From the NCBI RefSeq assembly GCF_900446255.1, contig NZ_UIGI01000001.1, forward strand, positions 1,700,763-1,764,762: a stretch of 64,000 bases of DNA. Reading direction: 5' to 3'. This document shows positions 42,555-51,597 of the stretch, piece by piece. This DNA is from Buttiauxella agrestis. Lineage in GTDB: Bacteria > Pseudomonadota > Gammaproteobacteria > Enterobacterales > Enterobacteriaceae. The number at the start of each line of letters is the position of its first letter. Positions within the stretch are counted from its first letter, which is position 1. A program made the position numbers and the translations under genes. The notes under the pieces are model-generated. The model made no database searches and was not told where the DNA came from. It saw only the letters and a program-made list of their open reading frames with translations.

Positions 42555-43847
42555 ATGACAGCAGAAACGGTATTGCATGAAGGTTTTTCCCTCAAACGCT
42601 GCTTGCTGGATGCGGTTTTCGCCGGTCTGGTGGCGTTAATCATTTTTGGCCCGATTGTCGGTGTGGTGCTGGATGGTTACAGTTTTAACTTCGACGGCCA
42701 GCGCCTGGTGATGATTATCGCGGCGGTGATGGCCGGGCGTTTTCTGTTGAGTGCTTTTTTGACAACCGGCGTGGGAACCCGCTTTCTCAGCCGCTTTGAA
42801 ACCGATAACTCAGGCGTATATGTGCGCCCGCCGGACTATAAAAGTCGTCTGCGCTGGATAATCCCGTTGGTGTTGGTGCTGGCGGTTTGCTTCCCGTTTG
42901 TCGCCACCAAATATGTGCTGACCGTGGCGATTCTCGGGCTGATCTATGTTCTGCTCGGTTTAGGTTTAAATATCGTCGTCGGCCTCGCCGGATTGCTGGA
43001 TTTAGGTTACGTCGCTTTTTATGCCATAGGCGCGTATGGCCTGGCGCTCGGCTACCAGTATCTCGGTTTGGGTTTCTGGTCGATGCTGCCACTTTCGGCA
43101 TTGCTGGCGGCGGCGGCGGGTGCGCTGCTCGGTTTCCCGGTGTTGCGTATGCATGGCGATTATCTGGCGATTGTGACCCTCGGCTTCGGGGAAATTATCC
43201 GCCTGGTGCTCAATAACTGGCTGACGTTTACCGGTGGCCCGAACGGGATTTCCGCACCGCCTCCCACGCTGTTTGGTCTTGAATTTGGGCGGCGGGCAAA
43301 AGAAGAAGGTGGCGTGCCGTTCCACGAATTCTTCCATCTCACCTATAACCCCAATCTAAAGTTTATCTTTATCTACGCCATTCTGGTGCTGGTGGTGTTG
43401 CTGGTGCTGTACATCAAACACCGCCTGACGCGCATGCCGATTGGTCGTGCCTGGGAAGCGCTGCGTGAAGATGAAATTGCCTGTCGATCTATGGGGCTGA
43501 ACCATGTGCTGGTGAAGCTCTCTGCTTTCACCCTCGGCGCTTCCACCGCAGGGATCGCTGGCGTTTTCTTCGCCACTTATCAGGGCTTTGTTAACCCGAC
43601 ATCGTTCACTTTCTTTGAATCGGCATTGATCCTCGCCATTGTCGTCCTCGGCGGAATGGGCTCGACGATTGGCGTGGTGCTGGCGGCGTTTGTGCTGACG
43701 GTGACGCCAGAATTGCTGCGCAGTTTCGCAGAATATCGCGTGCTGCTGTTTGGCATGTTGATGGTGGTGATGATGATCTGGCGGCCACGCGGCCTGATTC
43801 GCATCAACCGCAGCGGCTATGTGGTGCGAAAGGGAGTGGCGCCATGA
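42555..43847 (+). CDS. livM: Branched-chain amino-acid ABC permease LivM-type
   Basis: The 430-residue second permease has an N-terminal extension and the family core KYVLTVAILGLIYVLLGLGLNIVVGLAGLLDLGYVAFYAIGAY, described here by its position (about residues 117-160), with AWEALREDEIACRSMG in the coupling loop. The ATG at 42555 has AGGGAGC 8-14 bases before it; a GTG at 42540 is possible but less likely. It overlaps livG by 4 bp. Confidence 0.92.
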   Translation: MTAETVLHEGFSLKRCLLDAVFAGLVALIIFGPIVGVVLDGYSFNFDGQRLVMIIAAVMAGRFLLSAFLTTGVGTRFLSRFETDNSGVYVRPPDYKSRLRWIIPLVLVLAVCFPFVATKYVLTVAILGLIYVLLGLGLNIVVGLAGLLDLGYVAFYAIGAYGLALGYQYLGLGFWSMLPLSALLAAAAGALLGFPVLRMHGDYLAIVTLGFGEIIRLVLNNWLTFTGGPNGISAPPPTLFGLEFGRRAKEEGGVPFHEFFHLTYNPNLKFIFIYAILVLVVLLVLYIKHRLTRMPIGRAWEALREDEIACRSMGLNHVLVKLSAFTLGASTAGIAGVFFATYQGFVNPTSFTFFESALILAIVVLGGMGSTIGVVLAAFVLTVTPELLRSFAEYRVLLFGMLMVVMMIWRPRGLIRINRSGYVVRKGVAP

Positions 43848-44719
43848 GCGAAATGATTTTAAGCGTTGAACATTTAATGATGCATTTTGGCGGCATAAAG
43901 GCGCTGAACGATGTGAATCTTGAAGTGCGGCGTGGGTCAATTACCGCGCTGATCGGCCCCAATGGCGCGGGCAAAACTACGGTGTTCAACTGTCTGACCG
44001 GGTTTTACAAGGCCTCAGGCGGCAATATTTTGTTCAATACGCGCGACAAAACCACCAATGTGATTCAGATACTCGGGCAGAAATTCCAGCCCGGTGACTG
44101 GATAAACCCGGCGCAATTGGGCTCGCGTCTGTTCTACAAAATGTTCGGCGGCACGCATCTGGTGAACCGCGCGGGTCTTGCGCGAACCTTTCAGAATATC
44201 CGTTTGTTCCGCGAAATGTCGGTGGTGGAAAACCTGCTGGTGGCGCAGCACATGCAGGTAAACCGCAATTTACTCGCCGGGGTGCTGAACACGCCCGCCT
44301 ATCGACGCGCCGAAAGCCGCGCCCTGGATCGTGCATTTTACTGGCTTGAAGTGGTTGAGCTGGTGGATTGCGCCAATCGCCTTGCGGGGGAGATGTCTTA
44401 CGGGCAACAGCGACGGCTCGAAATTGCCAGGGCGATGTGCACCGCGCCGGAGATGATTTGTCTGGATGAACCGGCAGCGGGTCTGAACCCGGTGGAAACG
44501 CGCACGCTGAGTAAAATTATCCGCTTCCTGCGTGACCATCATGACATCACCGTTTTACTGATTGAACACGATATGGGCATGGTGATGGAAATTTCCGACC
44601 ACATTATCGTGCTCGACCACGGGGATGTGATTGCCGAGGGTAAACCTGAGCAAATCCAACACGACGAAAAAGTGATTGCCGCCTATCTGGGCACCGACGA
44701 AGACGAGGTCAGTGTATGA
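43844..44719 (+). CDS. livG: Branched-chain amino-acid ABC ATPase LivG-type
   Basis: The 291-residue ATPase has Walker A GPNGAGKTT, the LivG-specific ARTFQNIRLFREMSVVENLLVAQH, signature MSYGQQRRLEIARAM, Walker B MICLDEPAAGLNP and switch LIEHDMGMV. An insertion around residues 66-105 (before VNRAGLARTFQ) is usual in this subfamily. It overlaps livM and livF by 4 bp each. Confidence 0.93.
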   Translation: MSEMILSVEHLMMHFGGIKALNDVNLEVRRGSITALIGPNGAGKTTVFNCLTGFYKASGGNILFNTRDKTTNVIQILGQKFQPGDWINPAQLGSRLFYKMFGGTHLVNRAGLARTFQNIRLFREMSVVENLLVAQHMQVNRNLLAGVLNTPAYRRAESRALDRAFYWLEVVELVDCANRLAGEMSYGQQRRLEIARAMCTAPEMICLDEPAAGLNPVETRTLSKIIRFLRDHHDITVLLIEHDMGMVMEISDHIIVLDHGDVIAEGKPEQIQHDEKVIAAYLGTDEDEVSV

Positions 44720-45435
44720 GTGAGGCGATGCTGGAGTTTCGCAATGTGGACGTGTATTACGGTGCGATTCAGGCGCTAAAACAGGTTTCGTTGCAGGTTA
44801 ACGAAGGGGAAACCGTGGCGCTGATTGGCGCAAACGGGGCGGGGAAATCGACGTTATTAATGTCGATCTTTGGCCAGCCGCGCATTCGTGGCGGGCAAAT
44901 CCTGTTTCGCGGCGACGACATCAGCCATAAATCGACCCATTTCGTGGCGTCGGGCGGCATTGCGCAAGCGCCGGAAGGGCGACGCATTTTCCCGGATATG
45001 ACGGTTGAAGAAAACCTGCTGATGGGCACGATTCCCATCGGCGATCGATACGCCGCGCAGGATCTGCAAACCATGTTTGATCTGTTTCCGCGTTTGAAAG
45101 AGCGCCGTAAACAGAGGGCGATGACCATGTCCGGTGGCGAGCAGCAAATGCTGGCGATTGCCCGCGCACTGATGAGCCGCCCTAAATTATTGCTTTTAGA
45201 CGAACCGAGCCTGGGCCTGGCACCGATTGTGGTGAAACAAATTTTCCAGACGCTGCGTGAATTGGCGCGTAACGGCATGACGATTTTTCTGGTTGAACAA
45301 AACGCGCACCACGCCCTGAAACTGTCTGACCGGGGCTACGTGATGGCGAACGGGCAAATTAGGTTGAGCGGCAGCGGTGCGGAGTTGTTAGGGAATGAGG
45401 AAGTGCGCAAGGCTTATCTGGGTGGCCACGGTTGA
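44716..45435 (+). CDS. livF: Branched-chain amino-acid ABC ATPase LivF-type
   Basis: The 239-residue second ATPase has Walker A GANGAGKSTLL, APEGRRIFPDMTVEENLLMG, signature MSGGEQQMLAIARAL, Walker B LLLLDEPSLGLAP and switch FLVEQNAHHAL. It is the last gene of the transporter operon and is followed by REP elements. Confidence 0.93.
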   Translation: MSEAMLEFRNVDVYYGAIQALKQVSLQVNEGETVALIGANGAGKSTLLMSIFGQPRIRGGQILFRGDDISHKSTHFVASGGIAQAPEGRRIFPDMTVEENLLMGTIPIGDRYAAQDLQTMFDLFPRLKERRKQRAMTMSGGEQQMLAIARALMSRPKLLLLDEPSLGLAPIVVKQIFQTLRELARNGMTIFLVEQNAHHALKLSDRGYVMANGQIRLSGSGAELLGNEEVRKAYLGGHG

Positions 45436-45437
45436 TA

Positions 45438-45541
45438 TCCTGTCGGATGACGCTGCGCTTATCCGACCTACGAAAACTAACGCTTATCCAACCTACGGAT
45501 CGGGTTTTGTAGGGGGGATAAGCGAAGCGTCATCCACCGCT
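45438..45541. repeat. Cluster of three REP elements between livF and yeeO
   Basis: A complete REP (CTGTCGGATGACGCTGCGCT onward, about 45439-45473), a partial one (CGCTTATCCAACCTACGG, about 45481-45498) and an opposite one (GGGGGGATAAGCGAAGCGTC onward, about 45511-45541). They lie after the last gene of the Liv-type operon and probably stabilise its 3' end. Confidence 0.82.
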
Positions 45542-45604
45542 ACTCGGGACAAATTTTTAATAAATACTTTGCAGGATAAGCGATTGTAAATCATTATTTG
45601 AAAT

Positions 45605-47077
45605 GTGGTTTCACTTCTCCCCCCAAGGTCAATCTTGAACTTACAAGCAGCACTTCGCCAGCGCGTGGCTAAAACACGCTGGTACGCCAAACGTAAAAGC
45701 TATCGAGTCTTGTTCTGGCGCGAAATTACACCCCTTGCGGTGCCTATCTTCCTGGAAAACACCTGCGTTTTATTGATGGGGGTGTTGAGCACCTTCCTGG
45801 TGAGTTGGCTGGGAAAAGAGGCGATGGCAGGCGTCGGGCTGGCCGATAGCTTCAACATGGTCATCATGGCGTTCTTCGCCGCAGTCGATCTCGGCACGAC
45901 GGTGGTGGTTGCTTTCAGTCTTGGCAAGCGTGACCCGAAACGGGCACGTGATGCGGCACGTCAGTCCCTGATATTAATGACGATTATCGCCATAGGACTT
46001 GCGGCGGGCATTCACCTGGCGGGTGAGCATGTCGTAAACGTTATCGCCGGAGCGGCAACGCCGGAAGTGAAAGCGCTGGCACTTTCCTACCTGCAAACCA
46101 CGGTGTGGAGTTACCCGGCGGCGGCTATTGCGCTTATCAGCAGCGGCGCGTTGCGTGGGGCAGGGAATACCAAAATCCCGTTATTAATTAACGGCGGGAT
46201 GAACATTCTCAACATTATTATCAGTAGTATCCTGATTTACGGCGCGATGGGCTGGAACGGTCTGGGCTTTTTTGGCGCTGGCCTGGGCTTAACCATTTCG
46301 CGCTATATCGGTGCGCTCGCTTTTGTTTATGTGTTAGTGGCGGGCTTTGCGCCGTCGCTGCGCATCTCGCTGAAAAGTTATTTCCGACCACTCAAAGTTG
46401 GCATTCTGTGGGAAGTGCTGGGGATTGGTATTCCGGCCAGCATTGAGTCGGTGCTGTTTAATGCCGGGAAATTACTCACGCAAATGTTTGTCGCCGGGAT
46501 GGGGACGAATGTCATTGCCGGTAACTTTATCGCGTTCTCGATTGCGGCATTAATTAACCTGCCGGGTAACGCCTTAGGTTCTGCCTCAACTATTATCGTC
46601 GGCAAACGCCTGGGGAAAGGGCAAATTGGCCAGGCCGAAAGGCAACTGCGCCACGTGTTCTGGCTATCCACTCTGGGACTGACGATCATCGCCTGGGGAA
46701 CGGCACCATTCGCCGGATTGATGGCCTCGTTTTACACGCATGAAGATGACGTAAAAGAGGTGGTCAAAATCCTCATTTGGCTGAATGCCGCGTTTATGCC
46801 GATTTGGGCCGCATCCTGGGTTTTACCTGCCGGGCTGAAAGGCGCTCGCGATGCACGCTTTGCCATGTGGGTTTCGATGGCGAGTATGTGGGGTTGCCGC
46901 GTGGTGGCGGGCTACACGCTCGGTATCGTGCTGGGAATGGGCGTGGTCGGGGTGTGGATGGGGATGTTCTTCGACTGGACGGTGCGCGGCGTATTCTTCT
47001 ACTGGCGAATGGTCAGCGGCCGCTGGCTTAAGAAATACCCGCGTCTCAAAAAAGAACCGCTTTCACAAACAGAATAA
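45605..47077 (+). CDS. yeeO: YeeO, MATE-family multidrug/flavin exporter
   Basis: Inner-membrane MATE exporter of 490 residues from a GTG at 45605; a TTG at 45635 (NLQAALRQRV, AAGG ahead) is an alternative. E. coli YeeO exports FMN/FAD and some peptides. Very close family segments are WYAKRKSYRVLFWREITPLAVPIF, LVSWLGKEAMAGVGLADSFNMVIMAFFAA and SGALRGAGNTKIPLLINGG, each given without claim of identity. In E. coli yeeO also lies among the Asn tRNAs, confirming the synteny. About twelve helices. Confidence 0.9.
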   Translation: MVSLLPPRSILNLQAALRQRVAKTRWYAKRKSYRVLFWREITPLAVPIFLENTCVLLMGVLSTFLVSWLGKEAMAGVGLADSFNMVIMAFFAAVDLGTTVVVAFSLGKRDPKRARDAARQSLILMTIIAIGLAAGIHLAGEHVVNVIAGAATPEVKALALSYLQTTVWSYPAAAIALISSGALRGAGNTKIPLLINGGMNILNIIISSILIYGAMGWNGLGFFGAGLGLTISRYIGALAFVYVLVAGFAPSLRISLKSYFRPLKVGILWEVLGIGIPASIESVLFNAGKLLTQMFVAGMGTNVIAGNFIAFSIAALINLPGNALGSASTIIVGKRLGKGQIGQAERQLRHVFWLSTLGLTIIAWGTAPFAGLMASFYTHEDDVKEVVKILIWLNAAFMPIWAASWVLPAGLKGARDARFAMWVSMASMWGCRVVAGYTLGIVLGMGVVGVWMGMFFDWTVRGVFFYWRMVSGRWLKKYPRLKKEPLSQTE

Positions 47078-47110
47078 AGCTCTTACTGGAAGCTTTTGAA
47101 CGCTATCTTC

Positions 47111-47148
47111 ATTGCCCTGTGTGTTTATTATACGCACAGGGCAATTTT
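47111..47148 (+). terminator. Rho-independent terminator after yeeO
   Basis: ATTGCCCTGTG and CACAGGGCAAT form an 11-bp perfect stem followed by TTTT, 34 bases after the yeeO stop. Confidence 0.85.
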
Positions 47149-47193
47149 CGTTTAAAACCATGATATCTATCACCATCAACTGTCTCTTTTTGA

Positions 47194-47214
47194 CTAGTAA
47201 CGTAAAGTTACTAG
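47194..47214. promoter_or_regulatory. Palindromic operator candidate before the AbgT-family gene
   Basis: CTAGTAAC and GTTACTAG, perfect 8-base arms separated by 5 bases, lie about 77 bases before the transporter start. This is the size of a dimeric repressor site (GntR-, MarR- or TetR-like); the regulator is not in the window. Confidence 0.45.
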
Positions 47215-47290
47215 CAGTGAAATATTCTAAAATGTTATTAATTGCCGCAAGCAATGACTTTGGTGAATATAACAGGAAGACGAGGTAGTG

Positions 47291-48844
47291 ATGAGTACAA
47301 CGACAAGGAACACGGAAGGTCGTCTGATGACAGGATTTCTCAACGCTGTTGAGAAAGCAGGGAACAAATTACCCGAACCCGCATTAATCTTTTTCTATTT
47401 TTTACTGGTCGTCATGGCGATGTCGGCGGTGCTGTCCACCGTTGATTTTGATGTCGTCAATCCAGTGACCAATGAAGCAGTCAGAATTAATAACCTGCTT
47501 TCGGCACAGGCGCTAACCGTCACTCTTTCCTCAATGGTGACGACGTTTACCACCTTTGCTCCGCTGGGGATCGTGCTGGTAGCGATGTTAGGTGTCGGTG
47601 TGGCAGAGAGTTCAGGCTTTATTAATACCGGCCTGAAAAAAATGCTGCGCGTGACGCCGAAGAAACTGTTAACCCCAATGATTATCTTCGTCGCGATGTT
47701 CAGCCATGTTGCCGCTGATGCGGGCTACGTGCTGGTTATTCCATTGGGCGCGATTATCTTTATGTCTGCCGGACGCCACCCGTTAGCGGGAATTGCGGCG
47801 GCATTTGCCGGGGTTTCAGGGGGCTTTGCGGCCAACATGGTGCCAACCGGTAACGATGCGTTGCTGCAAGGTTTTACCCAAACTGCCGCGCAGTTGTTGG
47901 ACGGGACTTATACCGTCAACACCTTATGTAACCTGTTCTTCGGTATCGGTTCGACGGTGATGATTACCCTGGTTGGCTGGTGGGTGACGGAACGTATTGT
48001 TGAGCCACGCGTGTCTAAACTGGAAATCGACGGCGATTATCAACATAACGAAGATATGAGCAGCTACACCGCTGCGGAAAGCCGTGGTTTTAAAGTGGCA
48101 GGCCTGGTGATGCTTCTGGGGCTGGCGGGTCTTGCGGCGCTGGCATGGCCTGAAACCTCGCTGCTGCGTAGCCCGACCGATGGCTCGCTGACCAGCTATG
48201 GCGCGCCAATCATGAAGTCCATCGTGCCATTGATTTTCCTGATCTTTATCATCCCAGGTATTGTCTACGGTTTTGTCGCCGGAACCTTTAGCCGCGGCAA
48301 AGATGTCATCGACGCGATGAACCAATCCATGAGCAAAATGGGTTCATACATGGTAATGGCTTTCTTCTGCGCGATGTTTATCAAAGCCTTTGGTGATTCC
48401 AACATCGGTACGCTGATTGCCCTGGCGGGTGCGGACGTACTGAAGACCATGGCGCTGCCGGGCGAAGCGACCATTATCGGTATGATTCTGCTGACGGCGG
48501 TGGTCAACATTCTGATTGGTTCTGCATCTGCAAAATGGGCGCTGTTGTCGCCAATCATGGTGCCAATGCTGATGGCGGTTGGGATTTCCCCTGAACTGAC
48601 GCAGGCTGCGTTCCGAATCGGTGATTCCACCACCAACATTATTACGCCGCTGATGGTGTTCTTCCCGCTGGTGGTGGTGTATTGCCAGCGCTATGTGAAA
48701 TCAACCGGTGTGGGTACGTTGGTATCGATGATGATGCCTTACTCGGTCATCTTCTTTATCTGCTGGAGCATCTTCCTGCTGGTGTGGTGGGCAGTGGGTC
48801 TGCCGCTGGGTGTGAACGCGCCGTATACCTATCCGCTTTCGTAA
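47291..48844 (+). CDS. AbgT-family transporter
   Basis: Inner-membrane protein of 517 residues in the AbgT family (E. coli AbgT takes up p-aminobenzoyl-glutamate; MtrF-like members export sulfonamides/antimetabolites). It opens GFLNAVEKAGNKLPEPALIFFYF and contains SHVAADAGYVLVIPLGA and IGSASAKWALLSPIMVPML with RIGDSTTNIITPLM, the conserved family motifs. The ATG at 47291 has GAGG before it. No abgA/abgB hydrolase genes are adjacent, so import versus export cannot be decided. Confidence 0.9.
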   Translation: MSTTTRNTEGRLMTGFLNAVEKAGNKLPEPALIFFYFLLVVMAMSAVLSTVDFDVVNPVTNEAVRINNLLSAQALTVTLSSMVTTFTTFAPLGIVLVAMLGVGVAESSGFINTGLKKMLRVTPKKLLTPMIIFVAMFSHVAADAGYVLVIPLGAIIFMSAGRHPLAGIAAAFAGVSGGFAANMVPTGNDALLQGFTQTAAQLLDGTYTVNTLCNLFFGIGSTVMITLVGWWVTERIVEPRVSKLEIDGDYQHNEDMSSYTAAESRGFKVAGLVMLLGLAGLAALAWPETSLLRSPTDGSLTSYGAPIMKSIVPLIFLIFIIPGIVYGFVAGTFSRGKDVIDAMNQSMSKMGSYMVMAFFCAMFIKAFGDSNIGTLIALAGADVLKTMALPGEATIIGMILLTAVVNILIGSASAKWALLSPIMVPMLMAVGISPELTQAAFRIGDSTTNIITPLMVFFPLVVVYCQRYVKSTGVGTLVSMMMPYSVIFFICWSIFLLVWWAVGLPLGVNAPYTYPLS

Positions 48845-48853
48845 GTGTTTTAC

Positions 48854-48879
48854 AAACCGGCCATTTTGATGGCCGGTTT
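48854..48879. terminator. Bidirectional terminator between the AbgT-family and LysR genes
   Basis: AAACCGGCCAT and ATGGCCGGTTT form an 11-bp perfect stem with a 4-base loop and short A/T tracts on both sides, between two convergent genes. Confidence 0.85.
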
Positions 48880-48883
48880 CCAT

Positions 48884-49795
48884 TTATTCAGGCATCAGGT
48901 TTTGCAACACGTCACAGCGCTGTTTAACCGCCTGATGCAACAACCGCACCGTGGTGGAAAGCTGTTTGCGATGCGGGCAAATCATATTGAGCGGCACGCT
49001 ATCACCCTGATACTGCGGCAGAAGAATCTTCAGGCGACCTTCGCTGACATCCTCACTGACATCCAGCCAGGATTTATAAGCAATCCCTTCACCCGCGACC
49101 GCCAGGCGGCGAATCACTTCGGCGTCGTCGCTCATCATGGCGCTTTTCACGGCCACATGATGGGTATCGCCATCCAGGCTTAACATCCATTTGTCATAGA
49201 CTCGCCCGCGAAGTGCGTAGGTTAACGCATCGTGCTGGGACAGTTCGCTGATGGTTTTGGGTTCGCCACAGCGGGCAATGTAGGCCGGTGAGGCGACAAC
49301 AACCCGCTGATTATGCGGCGCCAGGGGGAGTGAAACATACGACGCGTCATCGTTGTTGCCGTAGCGGAAGGCGACATCCACCGGGTCTTTAAACACATCG
49401 GCAATTTGGTCGGAGAACAGAATTTTCAGATGCAGAGCCGGGTGCTCACGGCGAAAAGCCTGAAATAACCCCAGCAACATGTTGCGCCCGAGGTCAGATG
49501 GCACCGCAATTTGCAGCACGCCACGCACTTCGTCGCTTGCGGGCTGGATTTGCTCGAGTCCGCTTTCCAGGGTTTGCAGCGCGCTAATGGCGTACGGCAG
49601 CCAGGTTTCGCCTTCGGGTGTGAGCCGCAGGCTGCGGGTCGAACGGGCAAATAAACGGATATTCAGCGTTTGCTCGAGGCGCTTTATGGCAGTGCTGACC
49701 TGCGCGGGCTGCAATCCAGCCTCACGCGCGGTGTCGCTAAAACTGTTAAAAGCGGCGGCCCTGACAAACAAAGTAAGGTCTTCCAACCTGAGCAT
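48884..49795 (-). CDS. LysR-family regulator of the adjacent oxidoreductase operon
   Basis: The 303-residue LTTR has the N-terminal winged HTH LEDLTLFVRAAAFNSFSDTAREAGLQPAQVSTAIKRLEQTL (about 4-44). The effector domain has VRGVLQIAVPSDLGRNMLL and DVAFRYGNNDDASYVSLPL; the DVAFR.G pattern is common in regulators of electrophile/quinone-responsive genes. It is divergent from the quinone-reductase/nitroreductase/monooxygenase operon across 111 bases, the standard position for its regulator. Confidence 0.9.
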   Translation of the reverse strand: MLRLEDLTLFVRAAAFNSFSDTAREAGLQPAQVSTAIKRLEQTLNIRLFARSTRSLRLTPEGETWLPYAISALQTLESGLEQIQPASDEVRGVLQIAVPSDLGRNMLLGLFQAFRREHPALHLKILFSDQIADVFKDPVDVAFRYGNNDDASYVSLPLAPHNQRVVVASPAYIARCGEPKTISELSQHDALTYALRGRVYDKWMLSLDGDTHHVAVKSAMMSDDAEVIRRLAVAGEGIAYKSWLDVSEDVSEGRLKILLPQYQGDSVPLNMICPHRKQLSTTVRLLHQAVKQRCDVLQNLMPE

Positions 49796-49863
49796 TTTAA
49801 CTCTCCGAGTATAAGTGTTGTTTTCAAAGGGCTATTTTTCACCTGTGACACACCTTGTACCAT

Positions 49864-49886
49864 GAGTTCATTCACTCGCTGAACTC
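49864..49886. promoter_or_regulatory. LysR-type site candidate before the oxidoreductase operon
   Basis: GAGTTCA and TGAACTC, 7-base perfect arms with 9 bases between, in the divergent LysR/oxidoreductase promoter region and only 21 bases before the first gene. Spacing is plausible for an LTTR half-site pair. Confidence 0.35.
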
Positions 49887-49906
49887 TTAATTCTCTGGAG
49901 CACACC

Positions 49907-50914
49907 ATGAAAGCTATTGCTATTACTCAAGCCGCGCAGGCGGGCACTAATCTGGAATTTCTGGCTGAGATTACATTACCGACACCTGTCGCCACAGGCC
50001 ACGATTTGCTGGTGGAAGTGAAAGCGATATCTGTAAATCCGGTTGATACCAAAGTCCGCGCCGGTTTTAACGCTGACCAGCCGCGTATTTTAGGCTGGGA
50101 TGCGGTCGGCGTGGTGGTGGCAACAGGCGAAAAAGTCTCGCTGTTTAAGCCGGGTGATGAAATCTGGTATGCAGGCTCGTTGACCCGCCCTGGGAGCAAC
50201 AGCGAATTCCAGCTGGTGGATGAGCGTATCGCGGCGCTGAAACCAAAATCTATTGATAACGCATCCGCTGCGGCAATGCCGTTAACGGCGATCACCGCAT
50301 GGGAAATGTTGTTTGACCGCCTGGGTGTTACAGAAAAAGGTAATGAAAACGACGTGTTGCTGATTGTGGGCGCGGCGGGTGGTGTGGGTTCTATTCTGAC
50401 GCAGCTGGCTCGCAAGCTCACCAATATTACGATTATCGGCACCGCGTCACGTCCGCAAAGCCAGAAATGGGTATCCGATTTGGGGGCGCATCATGTTATC
50501 GACCACAGCAAACCCCTGACGGAAGAACTGGCGCGGATTGGCGTGAAGCAGGTCACTCATGTTGCCAGCCTGAACCAGACCGATAAACATTACGCGCAGC
50601 TGATAGAAGCCCTGGCGCCGCAAGGCAAACTGGCGCTGATTGATGACCCGGAAACCCTGGATGCGCGTCCGTTGAAAGTGAAAAGCATTTCACTGCACTG
50701 GGAATTTATGTTCACCCGCTCCATGTTTGAAACCAGCGACATGATTGAGCAGCATCACCTGTTGACCCGCGTGGCTGACCTGATTGACCAGAAAGTGTTG
50801 CAGACGACGCTTGGCGAGCATTTCGGCACCATTAATGCCGACAACCTGCGCCGCGCCCATGAATTAATTGAAACCAATCGTGCGGTCGGTAAAATCGTCC
50901 TCGAAGGCTTCTAA
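49907..50914 (+). CDS. Zinc-binding-alcohol-dehydrogenase-family quinone reductase-like protein
   Basis: The 335-residue medium-chain dehydrogenase/reductase, probably NADPH-dependent, has VKAISVNPVDTKVRAG, GWDAVGVVVATGE and the nucleotide loop LIVGAAGGVGSILTQLA (about 155). The catalytic zinc ligands of true alcohol dehydrogenases are not seen, so a quinone or enone reductase is likely. It is first in an operon with nfsB-like and ABM genes and is divergent from a LysR gene, which suggests detoxification of quinones or other electrophiles. Confidence 0.88.
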   Translation: MKAIAITQAAQAGTNLEFLAEITLPTPVATGHDLLVEVKAISVNPVDTKVRAGFNADQPRILGWDAVGVVVATGEKVSLFKPGDEIWYAGSLTRPGSNSEFQLVDERIAALKPKSIDNASAAAMPLTAITAWEMLFDRLGVTEKGNENDVLLIVGAAGGVGSILTQLARKLTNITIIGTASRPQSQKWVSDLGAHHVIDHSKPLTEELARIGVKQVTHVASLNQTDKHYAQLIEALAPQGKLALIDDPETLDARPLKVKSISLHWEFMFTRSMFETSDMIEQHHLLTRVADLIDQKVLQTTLGEHFGTINADNLRRAHELIETNRAVGKIVLEGF

Positions 50915-50941
50915 TTACATAAAAATCATAGAGAAATTATC

Positions 50942-51595
50942 ATGGATATTATTAAGGCAGCAGCATCCCGTTACTCGACTAAAGCGTTTGATGCCGACAA
51001 AAAAATTAGCGAAGAAAACATTGAGAAAGTGAAAGATTTGCTGCGTCTGAGCCCATCCAGCACTAACTCGCAGCCGTGGCATTTTATTCTGGCAAGCACG
51101 CCGGAAGCGAAAGCGCGTATTGCCAAAGCGACGTCCGGTTTCTATGTGTTCAACGAACGCAAATTGCTTGATGCTTCACATGTAGTGGTGTTCTGCGCGA
51201 AAACGGCCATTGATGAAACGCACCTGTCTAAACTGTTGGACCAGGAAAATGCCGATGGTCGTTTTGCCAGCCAGCAGGCGATGGAAGGGCAGCACAAAGG
51301 CCGCTCCTATTTTGTGAATATGCACCGTTTTGATTATAAAGATGCGCAGCACTGGATGGAAAAGCAGGTTTACCTGAACGTCGGTAACTTCTTGCTGGGC
51401 GTGTCCACGCTCAATATTGACGCCGTGCCAATCGAAGGCTTCGACGCGCGTATTCTGGACGAAGAATTTGGCCTGCGCGAAAAAGGCTTCACCAGCCTGG
51501 TTATCGTGCCAATTGGCTATCGCAGCGTGGAAGACTTTAACGCGGCGCTGCCGAAATCGCGTCTTGCGTTCAGCGAAATTTTAACGGAGTGCTAA
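50942..51595 (+). CDS. nfsB: NfsB-type oxygen-insensitive nitroreductase
   Basis: The 217-residue FMN enzyme is the same length as E. coli NfsB and clearly homologous along its whole length: [25 protein letters not shown] (FMN contact), [23 protein letters not shown] and [15 protein letters not shown]. It reduces nitroaromatics and quinones with NAD(P)H. Its location in a LysR-controlled operon between a quinone-reductase-like gene and an ABM monooxygenase differs from the solitary E. coli nfsB, so this may be a paralogue. Confidence 0.9.
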   Translation: MDIIKAAASRYSTKAFDADKKISEENIEKVKDLLRLSPSSTNSQPWHFILASTPEAKARIAKATSGFYVFNERKLLDASHVVVFCAKTAIDETHLSKLLDQENADGRFASQQAMEGQHKGRSYFVNMHRFDYKDAQHWMEKQVYLNVGNFLLGVSTLNIDAVPIEGFDARILDEEFGLREKGFTSLVIVPIGYRSVEDFNAALPKSRLAFSEILTEC

Positions 51596-51597
51596 GA

